Shown: positions 10,980 through 20,576, counted from the stretch's first letter. The stretch: DNA of 64,000 nucleotides from Methylocystis silviterrae (GCF_013350005.1 NZ_JABVWW010000005.1:248001-312000), one strand, 5' to 3'. The notes: a model not told the origin generated them from the letters alone. Numbers and translations: made by a program.

Positions 10980-11024
10980 CCTCATCCTGAGGAGCCGCCA
11001 AAGGCGGCGTCTCGAAGGACGAGG
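10980..11024. repeat. REP-like palindromic element (copy 3)
   Basis: cctcatcctgaggagccgcc pairs with ggcggcgtctcgaaggacga around a three-base loop. Same family as the elements at 735-840 and 894-942. Confidence 0.8.
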
Positions 11025-11060
11025 ATTGCGCTGCCAGGAGGCCGTGAATTCTGGAGTCGG

Positions 11061-11108
11061 CCCCTCGTCCTTCGAGATGCGCGCTCCGCACGCTCCTCAG
11101 GATGAGGG
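11061..11108. repeat. REP-like palindromic element (copy 4)
   Basis: cccctcgtccttcgagatgc at the left and cgctcctcaggatgaggg at the right. It is inverted relative to copy 3, so the two make a head-to-head pair between ecm and the MFS gene, mirroring the pair at 735-942. Confidence 0.8.
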
Positions 11109-11124
11109 ACCTTCCATTGGCGCC

Positions 11125-13098
11125 TTAAACCGCCGCCTTCTCGATGATATGGGCGAGGTCGGTCATGATGGCGTTGAGGTCGTAATTCTTCGGCGTATAG
11201 ACCGCCGCGACGCCCGCTTCGCGCAGGAGCTTCTCGTCGGCCGGCGGGATGATGCCGCCGACGACGAGCGGCGCGTCGACGCCTTCCTGCTTCATCAGCT
11301 TGATGACCTCATGGGCGAGCGTCACATGCGAACCTGAGAGAATGGAAAGGCCGATGCAATGCGCGCCTTCCCTCTTCGCGGCCTCGACAAGTTCAGCCGG
11401 CGTCGAGCGGATGCCGGCGTAGATCACGTCGAACCCCGCGTCGCGGGCGCGCACCGCGATCTGTTCGGCGCCGTTGGAATGGCCGTCGAGGCCCGGTTTA
11501 CCGACCAGGAATTTCGCCCGTTTGCCGAGTTTTTGCGACACGCGTTCGACTTCGCCGCGCACGGCGTCGAGCGCGCCGCCGACCTGACGCGCCGTGGATG
11601 AGACGCCCGTCGGCGCGCGATACTCCCCGAACACGCCGCGTAGGACATTGCCCCATTCGCCGGTGGTGACGCCCGCCCTCGCCGCGGCGATGGACGGCTC
11701 GACCATGTTGCGGCCTTCCTTGGCGGCGCGCGCCAGCTCTTCGATGGCGGCCTGGGCGGCCTTCTGGTCGCGGGCTTCGCGCCAGGCCTTCAGCCGCGAA
11801 ATCTGCTCGGCTTCGACATGTTCCGGCACGACCATGATCTGGTCGTCGCCCGAGGCGAGCGGCGACGGCTCGCCGCCAGTGAATTTGTTGACGCCGACGA
11901 CGATCTGCTCGCCGGCCTCGATCGACTCGAGGCGCGCGGTGTTGGCTTCGACGAGCTTGCCCTTCATATAGCCGATCTCGACCGCCGCGGCCGCGCCGCC
12001 GAGATCTTCGATCTTCTTGAGTTCGGCCATCGCCTCGGCCTTCAGTTCGGCGACTTTGCGGGCGATCTCGGGATTGCCGTCGAAGATGTCGCCATATTCG
12101 AGCAGATCCGTCTCATAGGCCATGATCTGCTGCATGCGCAGCGACCATTGCTGGTCGAAGGGCCGGGGCAGGCCGAGCGCTTCGTTCCAGGCTGGAAGCT
12201 GCACGGCGCGGGCGCGGGCGTTCTTGGAGAGAACGACGGCGAGCATCTCGATCAGGATGCGATAGACGTTGTTTTCCGGCTGCTGCTCGGTCAGGCCCAG
12301 CGAATTGACCTGCACGCCGTAGCGGAAGCGGCGGAGCTTTTCGTCCTTCACCCCGTAGCGCTCGCGCGTGATCTCTTCCCAAAGCTCCGCGAACGCCCGC
12401 ATTTTGCAGAGCTCAGTGACGAAGCGCATGCCGGCGTTGACGAAGAAGGAGATGCGGCCGACGACCTGAGCGAAGTCTTCCTCAGGCATTCCCGCGGCTT
12501 TCACGCCGTCGAGAATGGCGACGGCGGTCGCGAGCGCGTAGGCGAGCTCCTGCGACGGCGTCGCGCCGGCTTCCTGCAGATGGTAGGAGCAGACGTTCAT
12601 CGGATTGAACTTGGGGCATTCCTTCGTGGTGAAGAGAATGAGGTCCTGCGTGAGGCGCAGCGACTGCGTCGGCGGAAAGACATAGGAGCCGCGCGAGAGA
12701 TATTCCTTGATGATGTCGTTTTGCGTCGTGCCCTGCAGTTTTGCGCGCGGCGCGCCCTGTTCCTCGGCGGCGGCGATATAGAGCGCCATCAGCCACACGG
12801 CGGTGGCGTTGATGGTCATCGACGTGTTCATCTCGCCGATCGGAATGCCATCAAAGAGCGCGCGCATGTCGCCAAGATGCGAGACCGGCACGCCCACCTT
12901 GCCGACCTCGCCGCGCGAGAGAATATGGTCGCAGTCGTAGCCAGTCTGCGTCGGCAGATCGAAGGCGATGGAGAGACCCGTCTGGCCCTTGGCGAGATTG
13001 GAGCGATAGAGCTTGTTGGACTCGCTGGCGGTCGAATGGCCGGCGTAGGTGCGAAACATCCAGGGCTTGTCGCGGCGCGGGGCGGACATGTCGTTCAT
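11125..13098 (-). CDS. ecm: Ethylmalonyl-CoA mutase (B12-dependent)
   Basis: Ecm converts ethylmalonyl-CoA to methylsuccinyl-CoA in the ethylmalonyl-CoA pathway, using adenosylcobalamin. At 657 residues it is a single-chain mutase close to the length of known Ecm. The N-terminal catalytic barrel carries FRTYAGHSTASESN, AFDLPTQTGYDCDH and NVCSYHLQEAGATP. The C-terminal B12 domain carries the DGHSNG form of DxHxxG (about residue 537) supplying the cobalt-binding His. Ecm-like wording (PENNVYRILIEM, WNEALGLPRPFDQQWSLRM) separates it from methylmalonyl-CoA mutase by my memory of the families. The start at 13098 has GGAGGAG upstream. It lies divergent to ccr, with the hpf-csd gene between them. 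Confidence 0.92.
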   Translation of the reverse strand: MNDMSAPRRDKPWMFRTYAGHSTASESNKLYRSNLAKGQTGLSIAFDLPTQTGYDCDHILSRGEVGKVGVPVSHLGDMRALFDGIPIGEMNTSMTINATAVWLMALYIAAAEEQGAPRAKLQGTTQNDIIKEYLSRGSYVFPPTQSLRLTQDLILFTTKECPKFNPMNVCSYHLQEAGATPSQELAYALATAVAILDGVKAAGMPEEDFAQVVGRISFFVNAGMRFVTELCKMRAFAELWEEITRERYGVKDEKLRRFRYGVQVNSLGLTEQQPENNVYRILIEMLAVVLSKNARARAVQLPAWNEALGLPRPFDQQWSLRMQQIMAYETDLLEYGDIFDGNPEIARKVAELKAEAMAELKKIEDLGGAAAAVEIGYMKGKLVEANTARLESIEAGEQIVVGVNKFTGGEPSPLASGDDQIMVVPEHVEAEQISRLKAWREARDQKAAQAAIEELARAAKEGRNMVEPSIAAARAGVTTGEWGNVLRGVFGEYRAPTGVSSTARQVGGALDAVRGEVERVSQKLGKRAKFLVGKPGLDGHSNGAEQIAVRARDAGFDVIYAGIRSTPAELVEAAKREGAHCIGLSILSGSHVTLAHEVIKLMKQEGVDAPLVVGGIIPPADEKLLREAGVAAVYTPKNYDLNAIMTDLAHIIEKAAV

Positions 13099-13223
13099 AT
13101 AGCCTCTCCTCCGCCGTTGCGCTTAGCATGGGGTGGGCGCAGGCGGAAGACGGACGGACGCCCGGCCGCAGCGTGGCGTTGACGACGCCGCCCGGCCACA
13201 AACCCGGCCTTGGACTTCGCGAC

Positions 13224-13802
13224 CTATCCCGAGGCGGGGCGCGGCGCGATTTCGTTCAGCGACTGCACGCGCCTGGCCTGAGGCCCCTCCCGGCCTTGGC
13301 CTTCCAGAAACTCCACCCGCTCGCCGATTTCGAGCGCGTCAAAGCCTGGTTCGGCCACGCTGTTGCGGTGAAAATAGATCTCGCGTCCATCCTCGCTTTC
13401 GAGGAAGCCGAAGCCGTCGGCGCGAAAGACGCTTTTCACCACGGCCGTGGGCGCCGTCTCGTGATGCTTGATCTTGCCGCGTATCTGGCGGGACTGGTCG
13501 CGCAATTGCCGCCGCGCCCGCCTGAAGGCGTCGTTGAGCGCAAACTCAGCGTCCATGAAGCGCTCGTCTGCGTCGGGCGTGCGCTCCACTGACACTTCGC
13601 GACCGTCGGGGAGAGCGATGTAGATCGTGAAATGATGTTGGCCGCCCGTCCGATGATGGCCGCTCGGCCCCTTGGCGACGACGCGACAGGCGGTCATGCG
13701 CCCATAAACCTTCTCCAGCTGAGCCAGCTTGGCGACGATCTTGGCGCCCAACTCCGGGCGCGGCTCCATATCGATGAAATCGATCTCGGGCGCGGTTTCC
13801 AT
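13224..13802 (-). CDS. HPF/RaiA-like ribosome-associated protein fused to a cold-shock domain
   Basis: A 192-residue two-domain protein. Residues 1-110 resemble the HPF/RaiA/YfiA ribosome hibernation factor fold (KLAQLEKVYGRM, FTIYIALPDGREVSVER). Residues about 120-180 form a cold-shock/S1-like domain with the RNP1-type core GFGFLES and the EIYFHRNS motif. By family it would bind the 30S decoding region in stationary phase, with the CSD giving extra RNA contact. The ATG at 13802 is preferred over an upstream TTG because aaagag sits a few bases before it. It is encoded on the ecm strand, 125 bases upstream of ecm, and divergent from ccr. Domain calls are good; the physiological role is inference. 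Confidence 0.85.
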   Translation of the reverse strand: METAPEIDFIDMEPRPELGAKIVAKLAQLEKVYGRMTACRVVAKGPSGHHRTGGQHHFTIYIALPDGREVSVERTPDADERFMDAEFALNDAFRRARRQLRDQSRQIRGKIKHHETAPTAVVKSVFRADGFGFLESEDGREIYFHRNSVAEPGFDALEIGERVEFLEGQGREGPQARRVQSLNEIAPRPASG

Positions 13803-13984
13803 CGGGTCTCTTTCTGCCCCCAAGCGCAGATAAATAATGCGCGGGCGCCGAAAGGCTTCCTGCAGCTATAGAGAAACACTTGCCGATCCATAGGAATTTC
13901 GCGCTATGAAGCGCGTCGTCGGCCTATTATAAGCTCCGCCAAAACTTTATCGGCGCGAGATTCAAAGCCGGAGGGAGCGAAACC

Positions 13985-15238
13985 TTGAGTGAGAAGAAAG
14001 ACCTCTATGAGATGGGCGAGATTCCGCCGCTCGGGCATGTTCCCAAGAACATGTACGCCTGGGCGATCCGCAAGGAGCGGCATGGGCCGCCGGAAACCGC
14101 CATGCAGCTCGAGGTCTTGCCGACCTGGGAGCTCGACAGCCACGACGTGCTGGTGCTCGTGATGGCGGCGGGCGTCAATTACAATGGCGTCTGGGCCTCG
14201 CTGGGCGAGCCCATCTCCGTGCTCGATGCGCACAAGAATCCCTTTCACATCGCCGGCTCCGACGCTTCCGGCATCGTCTGGGCGGTCGGCTCCAAGGTGA
14301 AGCGCTGGAAGGTCGGCGACGAGGTGGTCGTCCACTGCAACCAGGACGACGGGGACGACGAGGAGTGCAACGGCGGCGACCCGATGTTCTCGCCCTCGCA
14401 GCGCATCTGGGGCTATGAGACGCCGGACGGATCCTTCGCCCAGTTCTGCCGCGTCCAGGACCGCCAGCTGATGGAGCGCCCGAAGCACCTGAGCTGGGAA
14501 GAGGCGGCCTGCTACACCTTAACGCTCGCGACCGCCTATCGCATGCTCTTCGGCCATGCGCCGCACCAATTGAAGCCGGGCGACAATGTGCTGGTGTGGG
14601 GCGCCTCCGGCGGCCTCGGCGTCTTCGCCGTGCAGCTCTGCGCCGCCTCGGGCGCCAACGCCATCGGCGTGATCTCGGATGAGAGCAAGCGCGACTACGT
14701 GCTCTCGCTTGGCGCCAAGGGCGTCATCAACCGCAAGGATTTCAAGTGCTGGGGGCAGCTGCCGAAGGTCAACACGCCCGAATATGTCGAATGGACCAAG
14801 AACGCGCGCGCCTTCGGCAAGGCGATCTGGGACATCACCGGCAAAAAGGACGTCGACATCGTCTTTGAACATCCGGGCGAAGCGACCTTCCCGGTCTCCT
14901 GCCTCGTGGTGAAGCGCGGCGGCATGGTGGTGTTCTGCGCCGGCACCACCGGCTTCAACCTCACCTTTGACGCCCGCTATGTGTGGATGCGCCAGAAGCG
15001 CATCCAGGGTTCGCATTTCGCGCATCTGAAGCAGGCGTCCGCCGCCAATCGCTTCGTGCTGGACCGACGCGTCGACCCCTGCATGTCGGAAGTGTTCGCC
15101 TGGGAGAAAATCCCGGTAGCGCACACGAAAATGTGGAAGAACGAGCATGCGCCCGGCAATATGGCGGTGCTGGTGATGGCGCCGAAACCCGGCTTGCGCA
15201 CGGTCGAGGATGTGACGGACGCCTATAAGCAGAAGTAG
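13985..15238 (+). CDS. ccr: Crotonyl-CoA carboxylase/reductase
   Basis: Ccr reductively carboxylates crotonyl-CoA to ethylmalonyl-CoA with NADPH and CO2, the signature step of the ethylmalonyl-CoA pathway. The 417-residue protein is a zinc-free MDR-superfamily reductase. It shows the N-terminal PKNMYAWAIRKERHGPP, the cofactor motif GASGGLGVFAVQ (about residue 206), FEHPGEATFPVSC and RIQGSHFAHLKQA, all characteristic. The start is TTG at 13985 with a strong ggagggag Shine-Dalgarno 8 bases away; no in-frame ATG lies nearby that would keep the N-terminus. Divergent to hpf-csd/ecm. Identification is firm. Confidence 0.96.
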   Translation: MSEKKDLYEMGEIPPLGHVPKNMYAWAIRKERHGPPETAMQLEVLPTWELDSHDVLVLVMAAGVNYNGVWASLGEPISVLDAHKNPFHIAGSDASGIVWAVGSKVKRWKVGDEVVVHCNQDDGDDEECNGGDPMFSPSQRIWGYETPDGSFAQFCRVQDRQLMERPKHLSWEEAACYTLTLATAYRMLFGHAPHQLKPGDNVLVWGASGGLGVFAVQLCAASGANAIGVISDESKRDYVLSLGAKGVINRKDFKCWGQLPKVNTPEYVEWTKNARAFGKAIWDITGKKDVDIVFEHPGEATFPVSCLVVKRGGMVVFCAGTTGFNLTFDARYVWMRQKRIQGSHFAHLKQASAANRFVLDRRVDPCMSEVFAWEKIPVAHTKMWKNEHAPGNMAVLVMAPKPGLRTVEDVTDAYKQK

Positions 15239-15345
15239 CGCCGCCGTTCGCTTGACCGTCGGCGCGTTAGAAGGCAGTCTTGCGTGAACATCAAAGCCGG
15301 CGCGGGCCACGCGCGCCGGCTGCGAGCCGTAAGGCGGATGCGGCC

Positions 15346-16062
15346 ATGCTCGAAGCGCGTAATCTCACCAAGCGTTATGACGGCGCCGACGCGCCGGCGC
15401 TCGACCGTCTCAATCTGACCGTGCCGGCGGGCGAGGTGTTTTGCCTGCTCGGCCCGAACGGCGCCGGCAAAACGACAACCGTCAATCTCTTCCTGAATTT
15501 TATCCAGCCGACCGCAGGCCAGGCGCTCGTCTGCGGGATCGACGCCGCGGTTGATCCCTCCGCAGCGCGCGCGCGTCTCGCCTATATCCCCGAACAGGTG
15601 ATGCTCTATGGCGCGCTCACCGGTCTCGAGAATCTGCAATATTTTACCGAAATCTCCGGCGCCGAGGCGCCGCGCGAGACGCTGCTCTCGCTGCTCGCCG
15701 CCGCCGGCCTGCCGCGCGACGCCTTCGAACGTCCCGTGAGCTTCTATTCCAAGGGCATGCGCCAGAAGGTCGGCGTCGCCATCGCCCTCGCAAGGCGGGC
15801 GCAGGCGCTTGTGCTCGATGAGCCGACCTCGGGCCTCGATCCTCTCGCGGCCAATGAGTTCGCGGCGCTGATCGAGCGGCTGCGCAAGGAGGGCATGGCG
15901 GTGCTCATGGTCACGCACGACCTCTTCCTCGCCAAGCAATGCGGCACGAAGATCGGCATCATGGCGCAGGGGCGTCTCGCATCGGTCTTCGGCGCCGACG
16001 ACGTCGATCATCTGGGGCTGGAGCGCGCCTATCTCGATCTCTTCGCGAGCGCGGCGGCGTGA
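15346..16062 (+). CDS. ABC transporter ATP-binding protein (ABC-2 exporter)
   Basis: A 238-residue ABC ATPase. Walker A GPNGAGKTT lies near residue 37, the signature FYSKGMRQKVG near 133 (SKGM in place of LSGGQ, as in many ABC-2 exporters) and Walker B ALVLDEPTSGLD near 154, followed by the VTHD switch His. The frame opens earlier, but the ATG at 15346 has aaggcgga upstream and starts right at the domain (LEARNLTKRY). Its stop overlaps the GTG start of the next gene (GTGA). It is the energising subunit for the two permeases that follow. Substrate unknown. Confidence 0.92.
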   Translation: MLEARNLTKRYDGADAPALDRLNLTVPAGEVFCLLGPNGAGKTTTVNLFLNFIQPTAGQALVCGIDAAVDPSAARARLAYIPEQVMLYGALTGLENLQYFTEISGAEAPRETLLSLLAAAGLPRDAFERPVSFYSKGMRQKVGVAIALARRAQALVLDEPTSGLDPLAANEFAALIERLRKEGMAVLMVTHDLFLAKQCGTKIGIMAQGRLASVFGADDVDHLGLERAYLDLFASAAA

Positions 16063-17537
16063 GCGATCTCGCTCTCGCCCCGCTCGCCACGACTGCGCCG
16101 GCGAAGAGCCGCTGGCGCGTCGTGCGCGCCGTCGCCGGCAAGGAATGGCTGGAGCTTTTCCGCGACCGGCGCCTCGTCTGGCTCTGCGCCTTCATTATGG
16201 CGCTGATGCTCGCCGCGCTCGCCTTTGGCTATGTCGAGAACGCCCGTGTTCTGCGCGCGCGCGACGCGGCGGCGCAAGCCGATCGCGAGCTTTGGGTGGG
16301 ACAGAGCGCCAAGAATCCGCACGCCGCCGCGCATTTTGGCCAATACGCCTTCAAGCCGTTGAGCCCGCTGGCGCTCGCCGATCCCGGCGTTGACGCCTAT
16401 GTCGGCTCGGCCGTGTGGCTCGAGGCGCATAAGCAGAACGAGACCCAGTTCAAACAGGCGCGCGACGGCGGCGTCGGCGCGCGGCTCGGTTCGCTGTCGC
16501 TCGCCTTCATCCTGCAGACGATCGCGCCGCTCATCGTCATCCTGATGGGCTTCGCAAGCTTCTCGGGCGAGCGCGAAAGCGGCACGCTGAAACAGCTGCT
16601 CAGCGTCGGCGCGCGGCCGCGCGACATTCTCGCCGGCAAGGCGATGGCGCTCATCGGCGCAATCTTCGCGCTGCTCGCGCCGGCCTTCGTCGGCGCGGCG
16701 CTCGCCCTCTTCTTCTTCGTCGATCGCGAACGCCTGTCGCTCGTCGATCAATTGATTCGTCTCGGCGCGCTTGGCGCCGCCTATGCGGCCTATCTGGCGG
16801 GCTTCGCCTTTCTGGCGCTCGGGGTTTCGGCGCTCGCCAGAAGCTCGCGCGCCGCGCTCGTGACGCTGCTCGCCTTCTGGCTCGCCAATTCCTTTCTCGC
16901 GCCGCGCCTCGCCACGGACGCCGCGCGCGCCTTCGCGCCGACGCCGACATGGCAGGAGTTTCGGGCCGGCGTCGCGCAGGACAAGGCGAAGACATTCGGC
17001 CATGACGAGAGCCACCCCGCCTTCGTCGCCTTCCGCGATGAGACGCTCAAGACATACGGCGTGTCGCGGATCGCGGATCTGCCGGTCAGCTTCCGCGGGC
17101 TTGCGCTCCGCAAGGACGACGAAGCCGGCTATGCGATCTTCGATCGCCACTTTGGCGCGCTGCAGTCGGCCTTCGACCGGCAGGACGCGCTGCGCGCCGC
17201 GCCCGGATTCCTGTTTCCGCTGCTGGCGCTGCGGCCGATCTCGATGGCCTTCGCGGGGGTCGACAGCCGCAGTCAGTTCGATTTCGCGACCGCCGCCGAG
17301 GCGCATCGGCGCGATATCCAAAACCAGGTCAGCGACAACCTCATCCATTTCGCCCACGACAACCATTACGTCGCGGGCCCCGAGCTGTGGCGAAAGATCG
17401 CCGCCTTCGCCTATCGGGCGCCCGGCGCGGTCTTCGCCCTCGGCTACAGCGCCCTCCCGATGATCGGCCTGTTCGCTTGGCTCGCGCTCGCTTGCGCTTT
17501 CGCGCTCTTCGCGGCGCGGCGTCTGCGGCCGGTATGA
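16059..17537 (+). CDS. ABC-2 family permease, DUF3526-type (first)
   Basis: A 492-residue membrane protein. One N-terminal helix (LVWLCAFIMALMLAALAFGY) is followed by a large extracytoplasmic region of about 130 residues, then a set of helices from about residue 145 and a second soluble part before the last helix. The phrase FSGERESGTLKQLLS is the conserved loop of ABC-2 permeases of the DUF3526/NosY type. The start is GTG at 16059, overlapping the ATPase stop by four bases; this gives translational coupling. It ends in an ATGA overlap with the second permease. The three genes form one exporter operon. Confidence 0.88.
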   Translation: MSDLALAPLATTAPAKSRWRVVRAVAGKEWLELFRDRRLVWLCAFIMALMLAALAFGYVENARVLRARDAAAQADRELWVGQSAKNPHAAAHFGQYAFKPLSPLALADPGVDAYVGSAVWLEAHKQNETQFKQARDGGVGARLGSLSLAFILQTIAPLIVILMGFASFSGERESGTLKQLLSVGARPRDILAGKAMALIGAIFALLAPAFVGAALALFFFVDRERLSLVDQLIRLGALGAAYAAYLAGFAFLALGVSALARSSRAALVTLLAFWLANSFLAPRLATDAARAFAPTPTWQEFRAGVAQDKAKTFGHDESHPAFVAFRDETLKTYGVSRIADLPVSFRGLALRKDDEAGYAIFDRHFGALQSAFDRQDALRAAPGFLFPLLALRPISMAFAGVDSRSQFDFATAAEAHRRDIQNQVSDNLIHFAHDNHYVAGPELWRKIAAFAYRAPGAVFALGYSALPMIGLFAWLALACAFALFAARRLRPV

Positions 17538-18997
17538 GCGCGCCCATGTCTTCCACGTTCCTCGCGGGCGTGCGGTTCGAGGCGCGCATGATGCGCCGTG
17601 ACGGCGCGATCTGGTTCGCGCTGCTGGCTTTGGCGGGCGTGACGCTTTTCGCCCTCGCGATGGGGGCGTCGCGCGTCGCGGCGCAACAGGCGGCGATCGC
17701 GGGCGCCCGCGCCGATGAGACGCAGCGCCTGTCGAACCTTCAGAAGACGCTGGCGCAATTGCAGCAGGGCGAGACGCAGGGAAAGCCCGCGCCGGAGCCG
17801 CCGCCCTATCGCGATCCGCGCAACGCCGCCTTCATGGGCGGAGGCCCCGCCGCGGCGGTCGCGGCGCTGCAGCCCGCGCCCTTGGCGCTCGTCGCGACCG
17901 GGCAGAGCGACCTGCTTCCGCCTGCGGTCCGGGTGACGACGGGCTCGAAAGACAGTTTTCTCTTCGCCGACGAGATCGACAATCCGGCCAATCTGATGTC
18001 GGGCGCGACCGATCTCGCCTTCGTCGTGGTCTTCGTCTATCCGCTCGTCGTTCTGGCGATGGCCTTCAATCTGCTCGCCGGCGAGCGCGAGCAGGGCACG
18101 TTGGCGATGACGCTGGCCTCGGCGCGCCGGCCCGCCGCCGCGCTCGCCGGCAAGCTGACGGCGCGCGTCGCGGCGCCGATCGCCGCGACGCTGCTGGCCG
18201 TCGCCGCGGGCGTCTGGATCTTCGCCGGCTGGGAGCGGCTCGCCTCGCCGGGCTTTGGCGCATTGCTCATCGTGGTGCTGCTCTATGGTCTGTTCTGGGC
18301 GGCGCTCGCGGCCGCCGTCGACGGGCTCGGCCGCGGCTCGGCCTTCAACGCGCTGACGCTGATCGGGGCATGGGTGGCGATCACCATGATCCTGCCGGCC
18401 GCGATCAACAGCCTCGCCGCTTTCGCGCATCCCGCGCCGTCGCGCATCGACATGGTGCTGGCGGCGCGCGCCGCCTCGACCGACGCCGATCGCGCCCGCG
18501 ACGCCTCGCTCGCGCGCTACGCCCAGGAACATGGCGACGCGGAAAAGCCAGCCAGCGGTCCGCAGGAGATGACGCTGCGGCGTCTGGCGACGCAGGAGGC
18601 GGCGTTTCAGCGCGTCGAAGCGATCGTCGCCGAGCATGACGCGCAGCTTGCGCGCCAGCGCGACATGGCGGAGAGGCTCGGCTATCTCTCGCCCGCCTAT
18701 CTGACCTATCAGGCGATGGCGGATGTCGCCGGCGCCGGGGAGAAGCGCTATCGCGCCTTTCTCGACCGCATCCGCGCCTTTCACGTCGTCTGGCGCGAAT
18801 TCTTCCTGTCCCGCGCCAGGGCCGGCGCATCGCTGACCGCGCAGGATTACGCGGCAATGCCGAAATTCACCCAGGCGGATGAAGAGCTGATGGCGCGAAC
18901 GCCGGCCGGACTCGGCGGCCCGCTCATTGGCGTCGCGCTGCCGATGCTGATTCTTGCTATTTTTGCTTGGCGCGGCTTCCGCCGTTGCAGGATTTGA
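17534..18997 (+). CDS. ABC-2 family permease, DUF3526-type (second)
   Basis: A 487-residue partner of the preceding permease with the same plan: an N-terminal helix, a large extracytoplasmic region, helices around the loop LAGEREQGTLAMTLA, another soluble region rich in charged helices and a C-terminal helix (LIGVALPMLILAIFAW). The ATG at 17534 overlaps the previous stop (ATGA). Together with the ATPase it would form an asymmetric exporter with two large periplasmic lobes. The cytochrome P450 gene starts 95 bases downstream on the same strand and could belong to the same unit, but no substrate can be named. Confidence 0.87.
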   Translation: MSAPMSSTFLAGVRFEARMMRRDGAIWFALLALAGVTLFALAMGASRVAAQQAAIAGARADETQRLSNLQKTLAQLQQGETQGKPAPEPPPYRDPRNAAFMGGGPAAAVAALQPAPLALVATGQSDLLPPAVRVTTGSKDSFLFADEIDNPANLMSGATDLAFVVVFVYPLVVLAMAFNLLAGEREQGTLAMTLASARRPAAALAGKLTARVAAPIAATLLAVAAGVWIFAGWERLASPGFGALLIVVLLYGLFWAALAAAVDGLGRGSAFNALTLIGAWVAITMILPAAINSLAAFAHPAPSRIDMVLAARAASTDADRARDASLARYAQEHGDAEKPASGPQEMTLRRLATQEAAFQRVEAIVAEHDAQLARQRDMAERLGYLSPAYLTYQAMADVAGAGEKRYRAFLDRIRAFHVVWREFFLSRARAGASLTAQDYAAMPKFTQADEELMARTPAGLGGPLIGVALPMLILAIFAWRGFRRCRI

Positions 18998-19092
18998 CCG
19001 GCGCTGCCGACTTCTTTTTCTGCGGCGATTTCGTTGCCGCTGGTTCGACCTCGTCATTGAGATGAAATCCTATTGCCCGGCCAGGAGCCGCC

Positions 19093-20451
19093 ATGTTTCA
19101 TGATCCGGATTTCACGCCCTTTGCGCCCAATGAGCGCCCGTCCTGGAGCGCGGCCAAGCGCAATTTTCTCGAAAACTGGCCGCCTGTCGCCTATCGCGAA
19201 CACTATTTCGCACTCGACGGCGTCTGGCCGTTTGTCAGGCGCACGCATTATCTCACCGACCCCGAACTCATCGAAGACATGCTGATCACGCGCGCGGACA
19301 GTTTTACGCGCGACTTCATCACGGTCGGCGCGCTGTCGTCCGTCATCAACCGCGATGCGCTGTTCTTTGTTGAAGGCGCGGATTGGAAATGGCAGCGGCG
19401 CGCTTTGGCGCCCGCCTTCCGACACGACAATCTTCTGGCCCTCACGCCGACATTCGTCGATTGCGCCAAAGCCCAGGCGGAGGCGTGGCGCGCCTCGTCT
19501 CACGCTGCGCCAATCGATGTGATGAACGCGACGTCGAACATCACTTTCGCGGTCATCGAGAACGCCGTCCTGGGCGTCACAGGCGCGTTCGATCGCGGAA
19601 AGTTTGTCGCCGCCTTGCAGGAGAGTTTCGCCGCTATCTCCTGGTCGCGGATCTTCACCCTGCTTCGACTGCCGACATGGCTGCCGTTTCCGGGGTCTTC
19701 GAAAATCAATCGCGACATGCGCTACCTCTATGACGAGACCGCGCGCCTGCTGGCGGCGCGACGCGCATCGGGCGGGCAAAGGCAGGCGATCATCGATCGA
19801 CTGCTGGCCGCCAAGGACCCCGAAAGCGGCCGGTCCATGACCGACGCCGAACTCATCGCCAATCTCTACGGCTTTCTGGTCGCGGGGCATGAAACATCGG
19901 CTGTCGCGCTCGGCTGGAGCCTATGGCTGCTGGCCAAGGATCAGGCGTCGCAGGCGCGCCTGCGCGACGAGGTGCGCGCGATCGCCGGCGACGCCGACAT
20001 CAGCGGCGACACAATTGAAAAACTGCAATTTACAAAGCAGGCGATACAGGAATCGATGCGTCTCTTTCCGCCGGCCGCCGCGATCGGGCGACAGCCGCGC
20101 GAAGACATGACGCTCGGCCCGCATGAAATTTCGAAGGACGAACCGGTCTATGCGGCGCTCTGGGCGCTGCATCGTCACGAGAAATTATGGGACGCGCCCA
20201 ACTCTTTCGACCCCGACCGCTTCGCGCCGGAAAAAGCCAAGGCGCGCCATCGCTGCGCTTACCTGCCGTTCGGCGCCGGCCCGCGCATTTGCATCGGCAT
20301 GGGGTTCGCGATGCTGGAGATGATCGCGATTCTTGCGACGCTCGTTCGCGACTTCCGGTTCACGCCGGTCGAGGGCCATCGGCTGGAGCTTGCCCCCGAT
20401 TTCACGACGCGGCCCAAGGGCGGGCTGCCGCTTCACGTCCAGCCGCTATAA
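19093..20451 (+). CDS. Cytochrome P450
   Basis: A 452-residue cytochrome P450 monooxygenase, soluble by sequence (no N-terminal anchor). It has the oxygen-activating I-helix AGHETS (about residues 264-269), the K-helix ExxR in ESMRLFPP and the heme-binding loop FGAGPRICIG (393-402) with the axial thiolate Cys400. These are all the residues needed for catalysis. The overall look is of the CYP102/CYP4-like group of bacterial fatty acid or alkane hydroxylases, but substrate cannot be read. The start ATG at 19093 has aggagc nearby. No ferredoxin or reductase gene is adjacent, so electrons must come from elsewhere. Confidence 0.94.
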   Translation: MFHDPDFTPFAPNERPSWSAAKRNFLENWPPVAYREHYFALDGVWPFVRRTHYLTDPELIEDMLITRADSFTRDFITVGALSSVINRDALFFVEGADWKWQRRALAPAFRHDNLLALTPTFVDCAKAQAEAWRASSHAAPIDVMNATSNITFAVIENAVLGVTGAFDRGKFVAALQESFAAISWSRIFTLLRLPTWLPFPGSSKINRDMRYLYDETARLLAARRASGGQRQAIIDRLLAAKDPESGRSMTDAELIANLYGFLVAGHETSAVALGWSLWLLAKDQASQARLRDEVRAIAGDADISGDTIEKLQFTKQAIQESMRLFPPAAAIGRQPREDMTLGPHEISKDEPVYAALWALHRHEKLWDAPNSFDPDRFAPEKAKARHRCAYLPFGAGPRICIGMGFAMLEMIAILATLVRDFRFTPVEGHRLELAPDFTTRPKGGLPLHVQPL

Positions 20452-20576
20452 AGGCGCTGCTTGCGCCATCGATATTGTCCTCAGTTTGAATTTCGGCTCA
20501 CCTTTAGCAGTCGCCCGCAGAGTGGATGATGAACGGCTCGATTTGACCCGTCGTAGCCATGACGGCGCTGGGCCGC

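Noticed and set aside
11818-13182. Plus-strand frame of 454 codons
   Set aside because: Antisense to ecm, whose own frame is unmistakable.
17444-19057. Long minus-strand open frame (537 codons)
   Set aside because: Antisense to the second ABC-2 permease; composition is the Arg-rich noise expected from GC-rich codons.
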